Shown one piece after another: positions 31,854 through 44,319 of a DNA stretch of 64,000 bases. Source of the DNA: Aquilaria yunnanensis (taxonomy: Eukaryota > Streptophyta > Magnoliopsida > Malvales > Thymelaeaceae); NCBI GenBank assembly GCA_039654915.1, contig CM077599.1:9612501-9676500 (forward strand), given 5' to 3'. The position numbers and the translations under genes were made by a program. The stretch's first letter is position 1. Each line of letters opens with the position of its first letter. The notes under the pieces were generated by a model. It was not told where the DNA came from and ran no database searches. It saw only the letters and a list, made by a program, of their open reading frames with translations.

Positions 31854-33080
31854 TAGGCATAGGTAGAGATGTAAAAAAAATACCTATTTGCCCATACCCT
31901 TCCCAAATCTAGCCACCTGAACCTGAACCCGACCATACTTGTAAAGCTATGTGGAGGGTGCGAGTTTAACAAATCTTACCCAACTCTACCCATAACCTTC
32001 CCAAATTAGTATATATGATTTAAAATATGATTTTGTTTCAAAATAAAATTATAATTTAACATAAATTATCATATAGTATTACTTTGGCCTGAATGCACTA
32101 TTGGTCTTTTAACTTTGATAAACCATAAGACTTTGTTCTCAAACTTTGAGAAACTATATGACTTGGTCCCTTGGTTGACTGAAAGAGCGCATGTGGAGTC
32201 ATGTGACCTAAATGATATTGGCAAAGGCTGCTTGTCTTGCAATTGGGTGATGGAGCAAAGTGGGCTAGCGTAGGAAAAGGGCGAGCAAAGGAAGGATTTG
32301 GCAACAACTAGCGAGCGCAATCGGATCTAGTGACGACTGGCAAATGCAATAAGATTTGGCAATGGGCGATGGATTTGATGAAGAAGACGCGACAGTTATG
32401 AGCGAGGGAAGGGAAAAGGGCGACAGAGTGGGGAGAGAGAGTAGAATAGGCTGATGGTGGATTTGATGAGGAGAGGCCGGATTCGACAACAAGGGGTGAA
32501 GAAAAAAGACGACGTCAGATTTGACGTACAGAGGATAAGAGGCGAATCTGACATCGGGCTTGATGACGGCAGAGGTTTTGTCGAGGGGCAAGGCCGAATT
32601 TGATGGAGAATAGGCTAACGACGAGGAAGCAGGGTCGGATTCAACAAAGATGGCCAGTTGGTAGTGGCGAAGGGAGGAGAGACTAACGTCATTTGTTATT
32701 TTGTACAACAAGGGACTAATTTGCTCAGTTTTCCAAGTTGAGGGACTAAGTTGTGTTGAGTCAAAAGTTAAAAGACTAACTCGCTTGAGTGAGCAAAGTT
32801 GAGGGACCAAATGTGCATTTTGGCATATTACTTTAGTTTATTATTTATTTTTTTATTTATTAATTGTAAATATACACATCATTTTGAAATTATATGTAAA
32901 AATATATATAAAAAAAACACAAGTCTATAAAAATTAAACATATGATTTAAATAGGCTGGCAAGTAGTACTCACATACTTGCAAGGCGATTGCTATTCGAA
33001 CCCAATTACTTGTGTCATGGAAAGGGTTTGGGTTTAGTCAAACTCGACCTAAACTTGACCAATTGTCATCTCTACCAATA
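31854..33080. mobile_element. TIR element interrupted by a MULE; relative of 21303-21715
   Basis: The exact inverted repeat GGTAGAGATG (31862-31871) / CATCTCTACC (33067-33076) bounds it. A 10-bp direct repeat taggggctta lies just outside at 31844-31853 and 33081-33090 and may be the target duplication. Internal sequence is the inverted counterpart of 21303-21715, split by the insertion at 32086-32825. No transposase was seen. Confidence 0.55.
32086..32825. mobile_element. Non-autonomous MULE nested in another element (740 bp)
   Basis: Exact 9-bp target duplication tattacttt at 32077-32085 and 32826-32834. The ends are inverted: ggcctgaatgcactattggt versus tgccaaaatgcacatttggt on the reverse complement. 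A minus-strand ORF of 181 codons (32265-32810) starts in the right TIR and is Ser/Pro/Leu-rich with no recognised domain. Confidence 0.85.
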
Positions 33081-33113
33081 TAGGGGCTTACCTTCTTAAA
33101 TATTGACACAGGT

Positions 33114-34165
33114 AAGGGTGTTCATGATATGGGTTTGACCAGGTTTACCATAAACCCCAACTGCACTGCATAGGTGACCGGGTTACATAATATAAAACCA
33201 AACCGCACTATTTGATACAAACTCCGATTGAAACCCAAATAGCATAGAATGCGATTCGGTGCGATTCAGTTTGACCGGTTTATCTTTTCTATCATGTAAA
33301 ACAATTTAAGTTATTTCATAACACTTGTCTTAATGTTAATGCGTTATTTTAAAAATTAAATAGTTTTTGAAACATTAACAATTCCGTACTTTAGAACATC
33401 ACAAATACAAAATAGCTTATAGTTACAAAATACCAAGATAGTAAATGGAGTTCAAAGCTCTTGCCACACAAAGTTGCCAAAGCTTATGCTTTGATTAGAG
33501 TGCAAAATTACTTCATAATTATTTAGCTTCTTATATGTAATGATTTGGACTTTACCTACATGGAACCATTAAGTGTGAGTTTTAAGGTATTCAAAATGAA
33601 TTAAAATTTTGAACAATAAATTCCTAAATATGAGAACATGTTTATATAGAAAAAATATGCAGTGGATGGGTGGTCATCAATCAATACCAACAACAAATGA
33701 TGTCTGAGTTATCCCGAAAAATTTTGTAAGGTTGTAGAATAATAAATTATAAATTAAATATATCATCATGTGTATATTATACAATACACTAACCACAAAT
33801 ACAAAAGAAACTATTTTACCTGATTCAATTTGTTCAAGCTCATTAATTCTTTACTCAACCTCAAAAAAAAGTGATGCAGCTTGACACCAATCTTGTCTGG
33901 TAATAAGGGAGAGACCAAACTTGATAATCGGGCTTTTCTTTTTTGGACAAAAAATTGGATGGGCTTAAGTTTCTAAGAGATTATTAAGGTTGCAGTTCGG
34001 TCCAGGTTTACAAAGTTTCAAAATTAAAACCCGAATCACATCATAGACGCATTGATTTTTAATTTTTAGAACCCAAACCGCACCATAACCCGCATAAACC
34101 TGCATAGCTAATGGTTTTCTCCATTTCAGTTTGTGTGATTTCGTAGGTTGAATGAACATCCCAAA
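33114..34165. mobile_element. hAT-like non-autonomous element
   Basis: Ends: left agggtgttcatg, right gaatgaacatccc (imperfect TIR). Candidate 8-bp target duplication acacaggt / acacagga at 33106-33113 and 34166-34173. Subterminal regions are rich in aaaccc/gggttt words, as in many plant hAT MITEs. No transposase. Confidence 0.5.
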
Positions 34166-34173
34166 ACACAGGA

Positions 34174-35460
34174 ATGGGTAAACCAAAATTCAAAAGGCCT
34201 TACTGGGCCTACACAAAAGTTGAATAGTGTCCTATGTTTGTTGGCTGGACTAGAACAACGCTAAAGAGTAGTAGCTCTTCCATACCCCTCATCAGGTTCA
34301 AGCCTCCCTTTTTATTTTCTTTAACCCTCAATACCTTTTACTTGTCACACCTGATTTTTTGTATGGAAAAGAAAAAGTTAAATAGCAAAGGTGAGTTTAA
34401 TCTAGTATAAAAAAAAATTTTGAGGGGACAAATTGTAACTAGTAATTTTAAATTTAGCAAAGGACGAGGTGCATGGAGGCCGCATGTGGTAACCATATGA
34501 TTATTGCATAAATTCATGGAAAGACATAAAGACATAGAGACTTGAACAATTATGGTTACCAATATTTTGGTTTAGAAGACAATAAAAAAATGACAAAAAA
34601 ATTAGAGACCAAAAGAACAAATGGAGAGGTTTGGTGACCCGCATATTGTAGTGGATATTTTTTTGTAATAAATTTTAATAATAATAGTGCAATACAAAAC
34701 ACGTTACGTGCTTCGAAACAATAATGAAAAAATAATAATAGAAATAATGATTAATGCTCCATTCTAGAAAACAACAATAAATAAAATCAACAAAAATAGT
34801 TAGGATGAGGAAAAAAAAAAGGAAAAAATTTAGGCATTAAGGATATAACAATTGACTCAATGAAGATAAAAATAGTTTAACTAAAAAAGAAACAAATTTA
34901 ATAAAAAATAAATAAATTATGGTCACCAATGTCTTACTTTAGAAGATAGTACATAAAAAACAACAAAAAGAAAAACCTGAGGGCCAAGAGAACAAATAAA
35001 ATATTTAATTAAATTGTTATAAAATTTAGGGACTAAAATGTAAAATGCATGTAACTCAGGTCTGAAAAAGGAAAAATTAGAAAGTTAGGGAATAAAATCG
35101 CGTTTTAACAAAAAAAAAAATTAGATGGACAAAAATCAGGAAAATTACAACATAGGCCCTCAGAAAGCCAAGCACCTTACGAAATGAGATAAATCTAAAA
35201 AATGAGCAAATTGTATCCTAAAAAAAGTTGAAAGCAATAAAAAAAAGTTGAAAGTAATAAAAAAAAACTGTTGAGTCATGGACTAAAACCAACCGAGCTC
35301 AGCCAACCCAAAACTGAGTCACTATTCATCTAACACTACGAATACTGATACTCAGAATATAGTAGCAATATCTCAATTCTCAAGTCCCAACCGTGGTAGA
35401 ATCCAGATCAAACGTGGAGGCAGATGCCCAAATCCAATTAAGGAGTAATCGAATCACGCA
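34174..35460. other. Intergenic DNA upstream of the pyrophosphorylase gene
   Basis: A-rich sequence with scattered repeat words and no ORF of note. The proximal promoter of the next gene presumably begins in its last few hundred bases. Confidence 0.5.
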
Positions 35461-35580
35461 ATAAAATTTGTCTGATGGAAGGGTATTATCGTCCTTTCGG
35501 TCGGCCAGCAGTTGGTTACGTACTGGTTTATTCTTGTCTTGCTCGCCACTCACTGTTGTTCTTCCTCACTTCCCTCGCTC

Positions 35581-35586
35581 TATAAG
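35581..35586 (+). promoter_or_regulatory. Possible TATA element of the UDP-GlcNAc pyrophosphorylase gene
   Basis: ctcTATAAGccc lies 99 bp upstream of the ATG at 35680, in an otherwise C/T-rich promoter. A start near 35610 would give a leader of about 70 nt. Confidence 0.4.
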
Positions 35587-35679
35587 CCCCCCCAACGAGC
35601 AACCAGAAACTCGACCGACCGGCCAACCGAGATCTAAATTTCGCTCCACAGACGATAGAGATTCGAATTCTCCGAGCAG

Positions 35680-38600
35680 ATGAGGGAGCCGACGATGGTG
35701 GTGGCTGTGGACAACAACGGTGCCGCCCCGGCTGCGGCGGCTCCTCCGCAGGCGTTGTTGGAGCGCCTCAAGGATTATGGTCAAGAAGACGTCTTTGCCC
35801 TCTGGGACGAGCTCTCCGCCGAAGAGCGGCAGGTTCTCGTCAAGGATATCGAGGTCATTCATTTAACTTCCTCTTTTTATACTGTGCATGGTAGATCCCT
35901 CTTTTTATCGAAATTTCGGTTCGCAAAGATGGTATCCGGCAGTTTATTTGGAAGAGATCTCTGGATTCAAGTTTTAACTCAAACGCTGAACAGAGATGGT
36001 GATTGTTTCGTGTTCTATGCAGAGTTTGGATCTTTCAAGAATAGATCGGATTATTCGGTGTTCTATTCGATCTCAAGGTTTTTATCGCAGAGAATCTTTG
36101 CTGTTTTCTTTTATTATTATTTTTTTACCAGCTAAATTTGGTGTTTGACTTCGTGATGTTGTGTTCAGCGCTGCCGGTGGCAGCAATAGAACCTGTTCCG
36201 GAAAGTTGCGTGTCGACGGCAGAGGAGAGGACCATGGAAGATAGGGAGAGGTGGTGGAAGATGGGATTAAAGGCTATATCTGAAGGCAAGCTGGCTGTTT
36301 TGCTGTTATCTGGTGGACAGGTATTCTCATTGGCTTATATGAGACAGTTTAACAACTTACTGTGCTAATTATATTCCTTACTAATATCTGCTTTATGTCG
36401 GTTCTGCTTTATGGTTGCTTTATGATCTACCTTACAATTATGTCCCCCCAATCATACAATCTAAAAGAAACTCCCTCTTTCTATCTCTCTCTTTCTCTCT
36501 CTCAGAGTCCACATAAATTCAGGTTTTATATTGTTTTCTGGATAGATAATTTGGTGGCTAGCATGTTTATTAATCAATTAAAAAGGTAGATTGAATAAAG
36601 TTTTATAAGAATAATCTCGTTTAGCTTTTGTGCGTGCAAACTATTTCCACAGGTAGGTAGATCAGGAATCCCCTAATTTGAAATGGTTGGTGCGATGTTC
36701 TTGTCTTTGATTTTTGGCGGTTGTAATTCTGTATTGTTATGTGTACCCAAAACGTTGAGGTTCCTGTCTTTTCCTATGGGAAATAATTGCCACCTAAGTT
36801 TGAAAGGTGCTTTATATAGACTGTAAAATCCATACCATGAAGATAATCATTTTCACTTTATTATAGATATAAACCATGGAAATTATAGGGTGTGCATTAT
36901 AATTATTTTGTACTCCAGAAACCATATAATATCTAAGGTTAAAAAGATAAGCTTATATGCTGCATTGTGGTGAATCTGATGGAAGTCCGCAGAGAATGGG
37001 AAGCCTGACTGTAATTGCCTACAAAAGTGTGACAATTCGACTATATATTTACCATCATAGCCATTTTTGGAGATATTAAGTTCTTTTGTAAGTGTCACTT
37101 CTGTAAGGTATATGTCCTATTTCCATTTCTTTAACAGACACCTACAATGTTGCTTTACCTGAACATTATATAGACTTTGAATGGTAGAATTGCTGCTGTC
37201 GGTTGCTTTTTGGTGCATTTCCTTGCAATCATATTATAGAAGCTGCATATGTATATTTCATGTTTTGGAAAATACCATTTACAAGTTTCTATCTAAATTA
37301 TGCTTGCATTTAATTGCCCTGTGGTTTAAATCTTTTGCAGGGAACTAGACTTGGGAGTTCAGACCCAAAGGGATGTTTCAGTAAGTATACATTTTTTTGG
37401 GATTTGTAATCCCAAGCGTTGTCTTTCTTAGCCATTTTGATGATGATCCTCACCTCATTGAGTAGCTTTATTATATATCCAAAACTTTCATCAAGCATCT
37501 ACTAAGGGGATACCTGTCATTGTAAAGAAGAAAAAAGAACAACAAGGGTCCAGAGTAAATAGAAGACTCGATTTTGGCTTGTCTTAGATGCTTTCTCTTG
37601 ACTTGCCAATCCTAGAAAATTTCAAATTGTATGTGCCCTCATATTCAAAGGCTGCAAGCATCATTTGAACTTTCAGAATATAAGCTTGTTTAACACTTGT
37701 TTTCCAAAATCTTTGCTTGAAGAAAGCAAAGATCCTGGTTTCTAGAGGCACCATGCTATAGATTATTGGGTTTCAAACTGAATATATTTGATGTATTCAG
37801 AAATGAAAATGATTTTTTCCCTTCTATTCTGTAAATTGGGGGCCTGGTATTATCTTACATAGTCTGGATGACTGTCTTGATTTTGAACCTGTGTGGCATG
37901 ATTGGCACTATATGGCTTATTTTTATTTGTACTTTGTTCAGATATTGGACTCCCATCTGGAAAATCGCTTTTTCAGCTCCAAGCTGAGCGTGTTTTGTGT
38001 GTGCAAAGACTAGCCACACAAGCTATGAATGAAGGTAAAGTCCCTTTCTAAGGTTTTCATATGGTAAGATGAGACTTTCATGTCTATAGCAGAATATGAT
38101 TTTAGAGCAGTATGATATTGTATATTTCTGCAGGTTCCACCAACTCTGTGCTAATACACTGGTATATAATGACTAGTCCCTTTACTGATGATGCCACACG
38201 CAAATTCTTTGAGAGTCATAGATATTTTGGTCTTGAAGCAGATCAAGTAAGGGATTTTCTAGCTTCAGTGATTGCTGAAATCAATATTTTGTTGGCCTTT
38301 TCTGATTTAACATACTTTGCACAGGTTACTTTCTTTCAGCAGGGGACAATACCTTGTATCTCAAATGATGGTAGATTCATAATGGAGACTCCATTCAGAG
38401 TATGAATTCTTCTGTTTAGTTAGCTGATATAAACGATTGTCATTTTCTAAGGCGTCAAACAGAAAAATTTTCACAAAACTAAAAAAAATCGTGTAGAAAC
38501 ATGTATAGCACGTTGGACTAGGGATGATGCTCATTTATCTTTTTTGTGCTACTAGTTTGTCGTTGCTTGTATTACTCCAATTCAACATCTTGGTGATTAC

Positions 38601-40748
38601 CCTTTTACATTGATGAAAGTCAGGTAGCTAAGGCTCCTGATGGGAATGGAGGAGTATATTCAGGTATCTTTGCTATCTGCCCATCCTTCCCAATTCTGAC
38701 TACAAGGGGGGAGTGTACAAAACATGCCTACTTCCTGTAGTTAACCATTCTGCTATCAACTCATACCTGGAAATGTATACTTTTGGTTTTGTCAACCAGC
38801 TCTGAAATATTCAAGATTGCTTGAAGACATGGCATCAAGAGGCATTAAATATGTTGACTGCTATGGTGTTGACAATGTATTGGTGAGCCTGGTTTGCATG
38901 ATTGCTTTTGTTGTTGTTGCCTTTTTCTATTTTCATTTTCATCATAGAACAATTATTCGATTTTTTTTCCTAGTTTGATCATATCATAATTTAAATTGAA
39001 TCAAAGCTTTTCAAATTTTCCAAATCTACCCTAATCTGTAGAATAAATTCTTTGATTCTTCAACTTTGACACAATTAGAATCATTTCTTTGATTTTTTTA
39101 ATTCTGTCAAAGCAACAAAAAAAAAAAAAAAAATTGAGGTAGAAATTTTCTCTGAAATGTTACTCAAGAGAGGTATTGACTAGGTTCTTGAAACCAGGTT
39201 CGTGTGGCTGACCCAACTTTCTTGGGGTATTTCATGGATAAAGGTGTAAGTGCTGCTGCAAAAGTTGTGAGAAAGGTACTTGATAAGTTACCTATTCCAT
39301 TAATTGGGTAATTTTGGTCACTGTGGTGCATCCCATTCCTATTTTGACATTATATGTGAAATTGTCAGTTTATGTTTTCAACTCAGAGAGATCCTCTGTC
39401 TTTTTCCATTTCTTAGTGAGCTTTTTGGGTGCTTTCCATTTTCCCTCTTGACGATTGCTTATGAATCCTGGTTGACTGGCATTGGTTTTTGAATTGTAGC
39501 AACATGCTGATGTTTTGACAGACATAATTTCAACAAGCAAATGACTGTCGTTGAAACATGACGCCTCTGACGTTATATTTATTTGAATATTTACCTTGTC
39601 TGTGATTGTCTGTTAATTTGTTTTCTTTTGGCTATAAATAGCTGGCTTATTTCTTATCATTTTTGTGTAAAGTAACACCTTCATTCCCTCAAGTAAATTT
39701 TGTACAGGCATACCCTCAAGAAAAGGTTGGTGTTTTTGTCAGGCGAGGTAAAGGTGGACCACTCACTGTGGTTGAATACAGTGAATTAGATTCATCATTA
39801 GCTTCCGCAGTTAATCAGCAAACTGGGCGTCTCCGTTTTTGCTGGAGTAATGTACTGTATTTTCTTGCCTACTTGGTCTGTAAATTAGATTATTGTTTTT
39901 GCTTTATTTGGAAATATTTTTCTCTTTGAACTAAAAATTTCATAGTATCTAAGGCATGATTGTAATCGTTTGTCTTGGAATGATCTCTAGTGTTGGTACC
40001 TAGATGACTAAGAATGTTGAATACATTTAGACTTTTTTGGCAAATAAGGAAGGAAAATACTTGGTCTAATAGTTGTCATTGAAACATTTCTTCCCACCGT
40101 TTAGTTAAACCACTGGTTGAAGTATCCTGCCCAGTATAGCATTAGTAATTTATGAATTGAAGGAAATTTATGTGAGTTCCTGCCTCTTGATTTCACTCTG
40201 CTCCACAGACATTGAACAATCTAAAGGGATTTCATTTGGGCTAATACAGATTAGGTTTTCATGAGTAGAAAGTATCCAAATGGGTGATGAAGTATTTGAA
40301 CTTAGAATTTTACTTAAATTATATATGTAGATTTGAAACATAGTTTACAGCTTGATAGGATGATATGATGATTGAGGCTTAGAGCAATTGCCTTGTACCA
40401 GCTTCAAGTGCAGTGTTGTGATATGTACATTGTTTGAAGGATAATATGCAGGAATCTGTATCTCTGAAACTTATTATTTTATTTTATTTTTTCAGGTGTG
40501 CTTACACATGTTCAGTTTGGATTTCCTCAACCAAGTGGCTAATGGTCTCGAGAAAGACTGCATGTTAGTGACAGAATCCCTTTACTGAATTTTCTGCTCT
40601 CATTACTCTGCATGCAGTATAGGGTATTCCAGCCAATTAACCTTCACCCCCTCTTCCTGAAGTATTGTTAAATCTCTTTCTGAATATATTTGCCTGTTAA
40701 CTGGCATCACCTAATAAATCTGTGGCTCTTTCTCTCTGTCTCTCTCTG

Positions 40749-40791
<43 letters not shown>

Positions 40792-41469
40792 TGTATAACC
40801 TACATTGACAAACAATAAGTGCAGTATCTATACTTCTATAATGTGTTACCTCCATTCCAGTCCAGTTAACTGGAATTTATATTAAAGGTTTTAAGACTGC
40901 AGTTGATTTTTGAGTGCAGCTACCATCTTGCGGAGAAAAAGATTCCTTCTGTTAATGGATTTACCGTGGGCTTGAAACTAGAGCAGTACATCTTCGATGC
41001 GTTCCCATATGCTCCTTCCACTGCTCTTTTTGAGGTTATATCTTTTCTTTATATGTTCTAGTGGCCCATGGAATTCTTGAATTAATCTTTGGTCCTTGCA
41101 AATATGTAGGTATTACGAGATGAAGAGTTTGCTCCGGTGAAAAATGCCAATGGGTCTAATTATGACACTCCAGATAGTGCTAGGCTTCTGCTTCTTAGAT
41201 TACATGCTCGTTGGGTCGTGGCTGCTGGTGGCTTTTTGACACATTCAGTGCCATTGTATGCTACTGGTAATCACATACCTTACTTGCCCTTCTTCGGGAA
41301 CTGAGACATTACTGCTTCTAAGTGGCTTGCTAACATGTTTGCTTTGGACATTGACATCCTCGTGAAAGCAGGTGTGGAAGTCTCACCCCTTGTTTCCTAT
41401 GCGGGTGAAAACCTGGAAGCAATATGTCGTGGAAGAACATTTCACGCTCCCTGTGAAATAACATTCTAG
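35680..41469 (+). CDS. GlcNAc1pUT: UDP-N-acetylglucosamine pyrophosphorylase, 15 exons, 494 aa
   Basis: The enzyme makes UDP-GlcNAc from UTP and GlcNAc-1-phosphate in the cytosol, the last step of the hexosamine pathway feeding N-glycans, GPI anchors and O-GlcNAc. Coding exons read by eye: 35680-35853, 36023-36077, 36169-36320, 37341-37380, 37942-38034, 38134-38246, 38325-38399, 38624-38663, 38800-38882, 39198-39275, 39708-39851, 40496-40563, 40920-41034, 41110-41266, 41372-41469. All junctions are GT-AG, all phases agree, and the sum is 1485 nt. The nucleotide-binding signature [14 protein letters not shown] spans exons 3-4. Also present are IMTSPFT, the FFQQGTIPC segment, NQQTGRL and the C-terminal [15 protein letters not shown]. 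The length equals the family norm. Exon 2 is only 55 nt ([14 protein letters not shown]). It is tail-to-tail with URED. Confidence 0.95.
40728..40791 (+). repeat. (TC)n-(AC)n microsatellite in intron 12 of the pyrophosphorylase gene
   Basis: A compound run of tctctc followed by acacac lies between exons 12 and 13. Confidence 0.95.
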
Positions 41470-41878
41470 AAATACACTCTTGGCTTGTACTTCTCATTTA
41501 TATTTCCAGTTGCTTGCAATTCTCATGACATCTTGTGTCATGGCGTCCATGTAACGATTGGTGAGGATAAGAGGGCTTTTTTTTGTTTTCTCCTGAATAT
41601 TACATTCTTGTGTAATTTTATTATTGATATCTCATGGGCACCTGCCCATAAATTCCACTGATCATAGATCAGAGTCAGAAATTGTCGCCATGAACATACT
41701 AGTATTTTGGACCAAGTTTCTTGCATGAAAAGGTTTTCAGCTCTTCCACCGACAAATAACCAATACAAATCTGAGCTGCCTCAATGCTTTCTTTAGCAAT
41801 TAAAGTTGACAGATTTAAAGAAGAATTGAATAAAGTAGCATACAATCAATTGCAAGGAGAACCATGCTTTGTCCAGGA
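41470..41878. other. Convergent 3' intergenic region between pyrophosphorylase and URED
   Basis: 409 bp holding both 3' UTRs. The single ORF here is short, on the minus strand, and has no domain. Confidence 0.6.
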
Positions 41879-44242
41879 TTACTTATAAGGTGATACCCCA
41901 ATCAGCAGCTCCATGCCAGCCAGCTGATGCTTCAAGAAGCTGTAAACAGATTCAGTTGTCATTGCAGCCATTCGAGCAACAAGTCCCACTCCCTGAAACA
42001 TATACAACAGACCAAAATGATGAATTAATAACAGCTTTCATCTTCTTGTCAGTGTGCAACTTTCCGTGACATTCAATTTGGAACTTTTAGCAATTCCAGT
42101 TTGTACATACGACATTATTTAGCCATGCATTTATACCAAGTAAACTTGACCATCTTCCAAACTGAAGACTGGCTTCCAAATTCTAGGTCAGATTTGGCTG
42201 GACAAACAATAACTTCAAATATATGATTCGTGAGTAGGTACCACATATACCAATAAATGCAAGCAGTCAAAGTTTGGCTGCTACTCTTCTACATGAAACA
42301 CATTACACATGCAAAGAGAGGAGTTGATGCAACCTAAAATAGCTGCAGGAGGTTTGTGTAGGTTAAAGTACCTTTGGACCAAACAAACTGCATGAAGCAA
42401 TAAACTCAGGCTTGGTCGAGTAGTTAATGGAATTCTTTTGACCACAGTTGCTAGAGCTTGTGGAAGGGAATCGCAACTGTTCAGACATCATGCTCTTCAC
42501 TTTATCTTGAAAATTTTCCTGGATAAACTTCACTTTGGTGCTACAAGTAGGCATATAACTTGTCAGAATTCTGTAAAGGCTGTGGTCCTGTACCAAGAAG
42601 TACATACCCATAAATGATCACCATGGCGATGACATGGTAGTCTTGCATTCTCTCTGTGAGAGTAACAGAGCTTTGTTGTTTTTCTAGTAACATCTACACC
42701 AGAGAAACTATGTAAACAAAGAACCAAGATAAGGTGCAAAGAGTAACACCTTAAACAGCATGTTGCCAAATGAAAGCATAGAATAAAGAACAGACCAAAT
42801 GTGGTTAAGAAGATCAGATGATGCAAGAGTAAGAGCATCAAAAGAAACCCAAAGAGTGTCATTGCAGACCTGTCTTTCTGCTTTTATTGCAGGGGAAGCA
42901 TAAGTGCAATGAATTTAAAGAAATTGGCAGGATGAGAGAAAACAGATGATGGACACATGATATAGCATCAAATCATTATCACATTTTCGTTACTTAATTC
43001 GCAGCAAAGTACTCTTTGAATTATTACCAAAAGAGATAATGAAAAGGAAAAAGGGGGTGCAAAATTACCGTATCTAGAAATACAGGCTGATCATTTTCTA
43101 GATATATATGATTGGTACTCTTGTAAAGTTCAAAATTCCATTTTTCTCCACTTTCATGGCGGCCACTTGTGATCCAATCAACAAGCACCAAACTTGAATC
43201 CGGGAATACTCTAAAAACTTGTTTCTGTGAATATCTTGCATGGGCAAAACAGGTGACAGGATCTGGAATCACAGCAAATAGAGAGTTGCTACCAACTCTT
43301 GCCTACTGCACATTAATACTTAGCTATTAGTACAAAGTATTCATAAAAAAGAAGAGCTAACACATGAAAAATTCAGAAAGTATGCTAGGATGTTCATAAT
43401 ATCACAGTAAAAACTTCTATAAACTACATTCCCAGAGCATATGGCTTTCTTCTGACTCACCAAAAGCATAATTAAAGCGATAACAATAAATCAGGAAAAA
43501 GAAGATTCTACATCAGCTGATCCCCCTCCAAACTAAGAGGATGCATCATCGTATTTCATTTAATTGAGATTCTTTCTCAGATGAAGAAACAATAGTTACC
43601 TCCAATACTTGTTCGGAACATCTGGAACCCTTGCTTTTATATACCTACACCATAATAGAGGAATTATGATAACAAACAATTGATCTTCACAAACCCACCA
43701 TTTACTTCAATTCCAAACACATAAAGACAAAGGAGGAACAAAACAAAAATAAAAGAGAAGAAAACAGGAACTAAAAAGACCGACTTTCGTGGATGCTTGA
43801 GTGGTGAGGACAGCAGTGCAGCCATCTCCCACGGTGAACCCACTAGAAATCGAATCACCCTAATCCACACAAAGAATTAACAAAATCAAACATAATGAAC
43901 AAAGTTCAAATAAGAAAAATAGAAAAAGAAATGCAAAATAAATAGACAGAGGAAAAGTAAATTACAGAGACAATGCCACCGCCATAAGTAAGGCTGTAAA
44001 TCCAAACAGCATCAATATCAGATCGACCCGCCTATATGATCATCCCCAAATTGACTACACATCAGCTTATATATAAGCAGCAAACTTGTATCAGGGGTAT
44101 ATCGAAATTTGTCGACAAAAGCAAATAAAAAGAGAAGGGTAACCTTGCTTGGGACGATGAACTTGAGAGGGTACTTTGAGAAGCATCTGGTCACCGTTGA
44201 CTTCCCTCCCACCTTCTCCACCACCACCTTCCCCTCCGCCAT
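41879..44242 (-). CDS. URED: Urease accessory protein UreD, 8 exons, 295 aa
   Basis: UreD is a chaperone that, with UreF and UreG, delivers nickel to apo-urease so that urea nitrogen can be recycled. Coding exons in transcript order: 44242-44144, 44031-43966, 43859-43785, 43644-43600, 43302-43069, 42693-42608, 42540-42372, 41992-41879. All are GT-AG with consistent phases, totalling 888 nt. Recognisable family segments are the N-terminal GKVVVEKVGGKSTVTRCFSK, SLTYGGGIVSGD across exons 2-3, TTQASTKVYKS across exons 3-4, IPDPVTCFAHARYSQKQVFR and VDWITSGRHESGE in exon 5, TERMQDY in exon 6, and FIASCSLFGPKG across exons 7-8. The length matches plant UreD (about 295). A MULE begins 78 bp upstream of the ATG, so the promoter may partly lie in transposon sequence. 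Confidence 0.94.
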
Positions 44243-44319
44243 CTTCCCTTTGCTCCCGGAACACCGGGGAGAAATTGAAAGAATGCGCAAGGACTAATTG
44301 CAGAAATCGATTCCAAACA

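Noticed and set aside
35854..36135. Read-through of pyrophosphorylase exon 1 into a 151-codon protein.
   Set aside because: A GT donor at 35854, a phase-compatible 55-nt exon at 36023-36077 and continuation at 36169 restore the family sequence; the read-through is intron.
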